In this document: positions 61,791 through 64,000 of the stretch, piece by piece | Layout of the letters: the number at the start of each line of letters is the position of its first letter | Position numbering within the stretch: position 1 is the stretch's first letter | Origin: Hirsutella rhossiliensis | Lineage: Eukaryota > Ascomycota > Sordariomycetes > Hypocreales > Ophiocordycipitaceae | Direction: 5' to 3' | Assembly (NCBI RefSeq): GCF_020360975.1 | Contig: NW_025408667.1 | Location: 10,292,001-10,356,000, forward strand | Length of the DNA stretch: 64,000 nucleotides | The notes under the pieces: generated by a model | The model's input: only the letters and a program-made list of their open reading frames with translations | Told to the model about the DNA's origin: nothing | Database searches by the model: none | Position numbers and translations under genes: made by a program

Positions 61791-61830
61791 ATAAGATAGG
61801 GAACTAGCGGATGGTATAAGAAATGTATTT

Positions 61831-63560
61831 TAGCTTGCTTTTTTCCCCTTAGATAATTAGGACGAAGAAGTAGAACTGGATTTTACTCTCCTTATTATAA
61901 GCCAGTTAATATCACTATAAGGTTTTATTAGTATTCTCCTCGAGGGTCTTAGCAACACACTAGGTAACGCGAGCAGAAGGTCTATAACGGAGTCTCCGAG
62001 AGGGTAGATACGGGGTTCTAAGCGCCTAAGCGAAGATAGCAAACCGCCGGACAGAGGCATAGACGGCAACGAGCTCATAGATCTCGAAAGAGCAAGCGAG
62101 GGGCCTTGCAAGATTGCAGACTAGAAGAACGCACTGATTTCTAGTTATGAGCCTTTATGAGCCCTTAAAATTGTATTAAACCCTAGATTTATCCTCGATA
62201 AAGTCTAAAGATCTGTTTAACAAGCCAGTGTTCCTTCGCTTGCCTTGTAAGACTTCTTTCGACATTGCCTCAAGTTTAGCGCATCTTACAATACGTGCTG
62301 ATAATTAAACACAGTTTCGGTTGCGAAGTTCCCCTTTTTTTTCGCACGAGTCCTAATCGGAGAGTCATTCAACTCGGTCGTGAGCATATTACGACGGGTC
62401 GTTCGTGGCAATAGAGGTGCCGTGGCTCTCTAATAGTCGTATGTAGCTAGAGTGTCTTGAACACTGGACCTGTTGATCTCTTTCACTCCCCAGCATAAGT
62501 ATAATCGGTGATTGACGCGGAAAGCATTGCTTCCTTTAATGCTTTAGAAGGCACCATTGCGTCACGTTTCCAACTTAGAAGAATTACTTGAAGCGTTTGC
62601 ACGACCTGAATGCGGCATCTGCGTATAGCCCAAACTTAGGACGTGTGAAGCCGCTTTGCTAATCGAACAAGCGGTGCTCTTCGCGTCACTGCATCTCTAC
62701 CATTGCAAGCAACGACGGAAAATTCACCTAGCCTTCCTTCAGCTCTCCTAGAAGCTTTTCGTTGCAACGCGTCATCCTGCCTGGCACCGGCAGCGGGCCA
62801 CCCGCCTTTGAGCTTTTGCGAGATAGCAGTGGGTGCCACCCTAGATCGTAAACCAGCACTGTTCCACTGCATTATTGTAGCTATCGGGAGCGCAGAAGAT
62901 TCACCGAAAACGTCGTGCCGCCTCCAATCCCGCCACCACGACTACAAGCAACCCGGCGATGCTGTCGCTGTCCCTGCCTCGGCCTATCCTCATTTTCTTA
63001 TACGAACGGAGACACCAGCGGAGAGAGGAGGGCACTGCTACTAACGTCCAAGCCGTAAAACTAGGCGAAGGCTGGAATAGAGGGGGCCAGCTTCTCTATC
63101 ACCGGGAAATAGTTGAGTCCTTAACACGGACGTCATAATCTTCGTTCATCGACGCGTCATAAGTCGAAGACCAGAACAGAGGCGTCTGCGACACGTCGAA
63201 TTTAATTAGCGACCCTATACGCTAAGAGCGAATTCGGTTTCTATTATTAGAAGCATGGTAACTGTTTAAGAACGGATCCGCGGTACTTTGCAATACTCAG
63301 ACGGTACATGGGGATACGCAAGTGGAGCATCCACACCAGGCAAAGTTCATTCAAGTACCTTAAAGTAGCGGGGACCTAGTAAACGCTAGAGTACAGATCG
63401 CCCCGATGTAACTTTAAGGCCGCGTTTGGCGCTGGTCACCATCTATCCCCTCGGTGCGCTAAGCTCTATCGCACATTATATTAAGCTGCATCTCATGCGT
63501 ATATCTCTATCGCCCGTCGCGTTGGCAGCAATTTAAAGCCTGCTATACGGCGGTTTCCTA
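61831..63560. other. right RIP-spared segment, no supported gene
   Basis: CpA and TpG return gradually between about 61,830 and 62,110, unlike the sharp left edge. A plus-strand frame across 61,858-62,115 (Asp/Glu/Ser-rich, ending in a stop after Lys-Ile-Ala-Asp) may be a trailing exon of the FunK1 gene or a separate fragment. The overlapping open frames at 62,636-62,872 (minus) and 62,703-63,044 (plus) have no signal peptide, domain or convincing promoter. A hairpin with 8-bp arms lies at 62,521-62,545. Confidence 0.5.
62521..62545. repeat. short perfect inverted repeat
   Basis: AAAGCATT and AATGCTTT are separated by nine bases. No function is evident. Confidence 0.4.
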
Positions 63561-64000
63561 TAGAGTTTAGCAGGCACGTTGCTATAGGAGAACAAACTTA
63601 TAAATATAGCGGATACTTAGACATAAATAATAAACTAGTAAAAAGCTAGCATTTCGATCACGTAATAGAGGGCAATAGAAGGTTATAGAATTCTATAGAA
63701 ATCTAAGGAACCGAGCTATCTAATACTAAAGGGTTAGATAATCTCCGCTAATAGTAAGGCCTTAGATCGGAAGGATAATAAGTTATACCGGCTTAAATCG
63801 CTTAGTAATTAGTTAATATAACCCCTAGGGTATTTATAGGAACTAAATATATAAACGCGCTAGGAACGGTCCGTAAACCCCTCCTTAGTTAACCTAACTT
63901 TATCTCTACGATTGCGCGGCTCCGTCCCCGTTCTTAATACTCCGGCGGGCTCGGCTCTATTCCGATAATAGGCCGCACTTAAGGTAGCCTAAATCGCGAC
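63561..64000. other. start of another RIPped segment
   Basis: CpA and TpG again become rare, with a few left in GCA or TGC. No gene or LTR is recognisable before the window ends. Confidence 0.6.

Larger units (their letters stand above)
20041..61830 (+). mobile_element. RIPped relic of a Starship giant transposon (limits approximate)
   Basis: The call rests on gene content and order. A DUF3435 tyrosine recombinase begins just inside the left RIP edge and points inward. Downstream come an NLR, a DUF3723 gene, a ferric reductase and two kinases. DUF3435 captains, and NLR, DUF3723 and ferric reductase genes as recurrent cargo, are established Starship traits. About 41.8 kb are spanned, or about 27 kb after removing the nested Gypsy pair (40,967-55,813). 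Both ends are set only by the switch from RIPped to normal composition; I found no terminal repeat or target duplication. The right end could extend to about 62,110, where composition changes gradually. Alternatives are a smaller Starship plus unrelated RIPped repeats, or a RIPped gene cluster. Confidence 0.62.

Noticed and set aside
61857..62111. 84-residue open frame on the minus strand
   Set aside because: It is the antisense of a plus-strand frame with more coding-like composition at the end of the FunK1 region.
62636..63044. Overlapping open frames in the right spared segment (78 residues minus, 113 residues plus)
   Set aside because: No signal peptide, domain, intron or promoter supports either, and open frames of this size are expected by chance in DNA of this composition.

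Overview
The window is from a filamentous ascomycete (Pezizomycotina). The strongest evidence is repeat-induced point mutation (RIP): over roughly 57 of 64 kb the dinucleotides CpA and TpG are almost absent and TpA is in excess, which is the mark of C-to-T change at CpA on both strands. CpG survives, so the DNA is not simply AT-rich. Nearly every coding region is dead, with Gln/Trp codons turned into stops, Cys into Tyr and His into Tyr. The families below were recognised by reading the damaged frames and allowing for CpA-to-TpA changes. All identifications are by eye; no search was run.

Layout. (1) 1-14,682: two Ty3/Gypsy chromovirus retrotransposons on the minus strand. Copy A is cut by the window edge. 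Copy B is complete (6,828-14,677) with 450-bp LTRs and a perfect GATAT target duplication. (2) 14,683-17,205: RIPped DNA with one unidentified minus-strand coding remnant. (3) 17,206-20,040: a RIP-spared pocket with a decayed PIF1-like helicase and an apparently intact small secreted protein gene (minus strand, probably two exons, four cysteines). (4) About 20,040-61,830: a RIPped block that I read as the corpse of a Starship giant transposon. It starts with a DUF3435 tyrosine recombinase (captain) pointing inward, followed by typical Starship cargo: a PNP_UDP/NB-ARC/TPR NLR, a DUF3723 gene, a protein-kinase-like gene, a ferric reductase and, at the far end, a FunK1 kinase. (5) Inside that block at 40,967-55,813 a second Gypsy chromovirus (186-bp LTRs) has landed, and copy C of the first family (45,519-53,347, 470-bp LTRs) sits inside its integrase gene. 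(6) 61,831-63,560: a second RIP-spared segment, with no gene I can support. (7) 63,561-64,000: RIPped DNA resumes.

History (inference): the Starship arrived, the 186-bp-LTR Gypsy inserted into it, copy C inserted into that Gypsy, and RIP mutated all of them. Both target duplications of the nest are still legible and differ by single RIP-type transitions. The only gene likely to work today is the small secreted protein gene in the left spared pocket. A cysteine-bearing secreted protein gene next to RIPped transposon blocks is the arrangement known for effector genes in several plant- and insect-associated ascomycetes.
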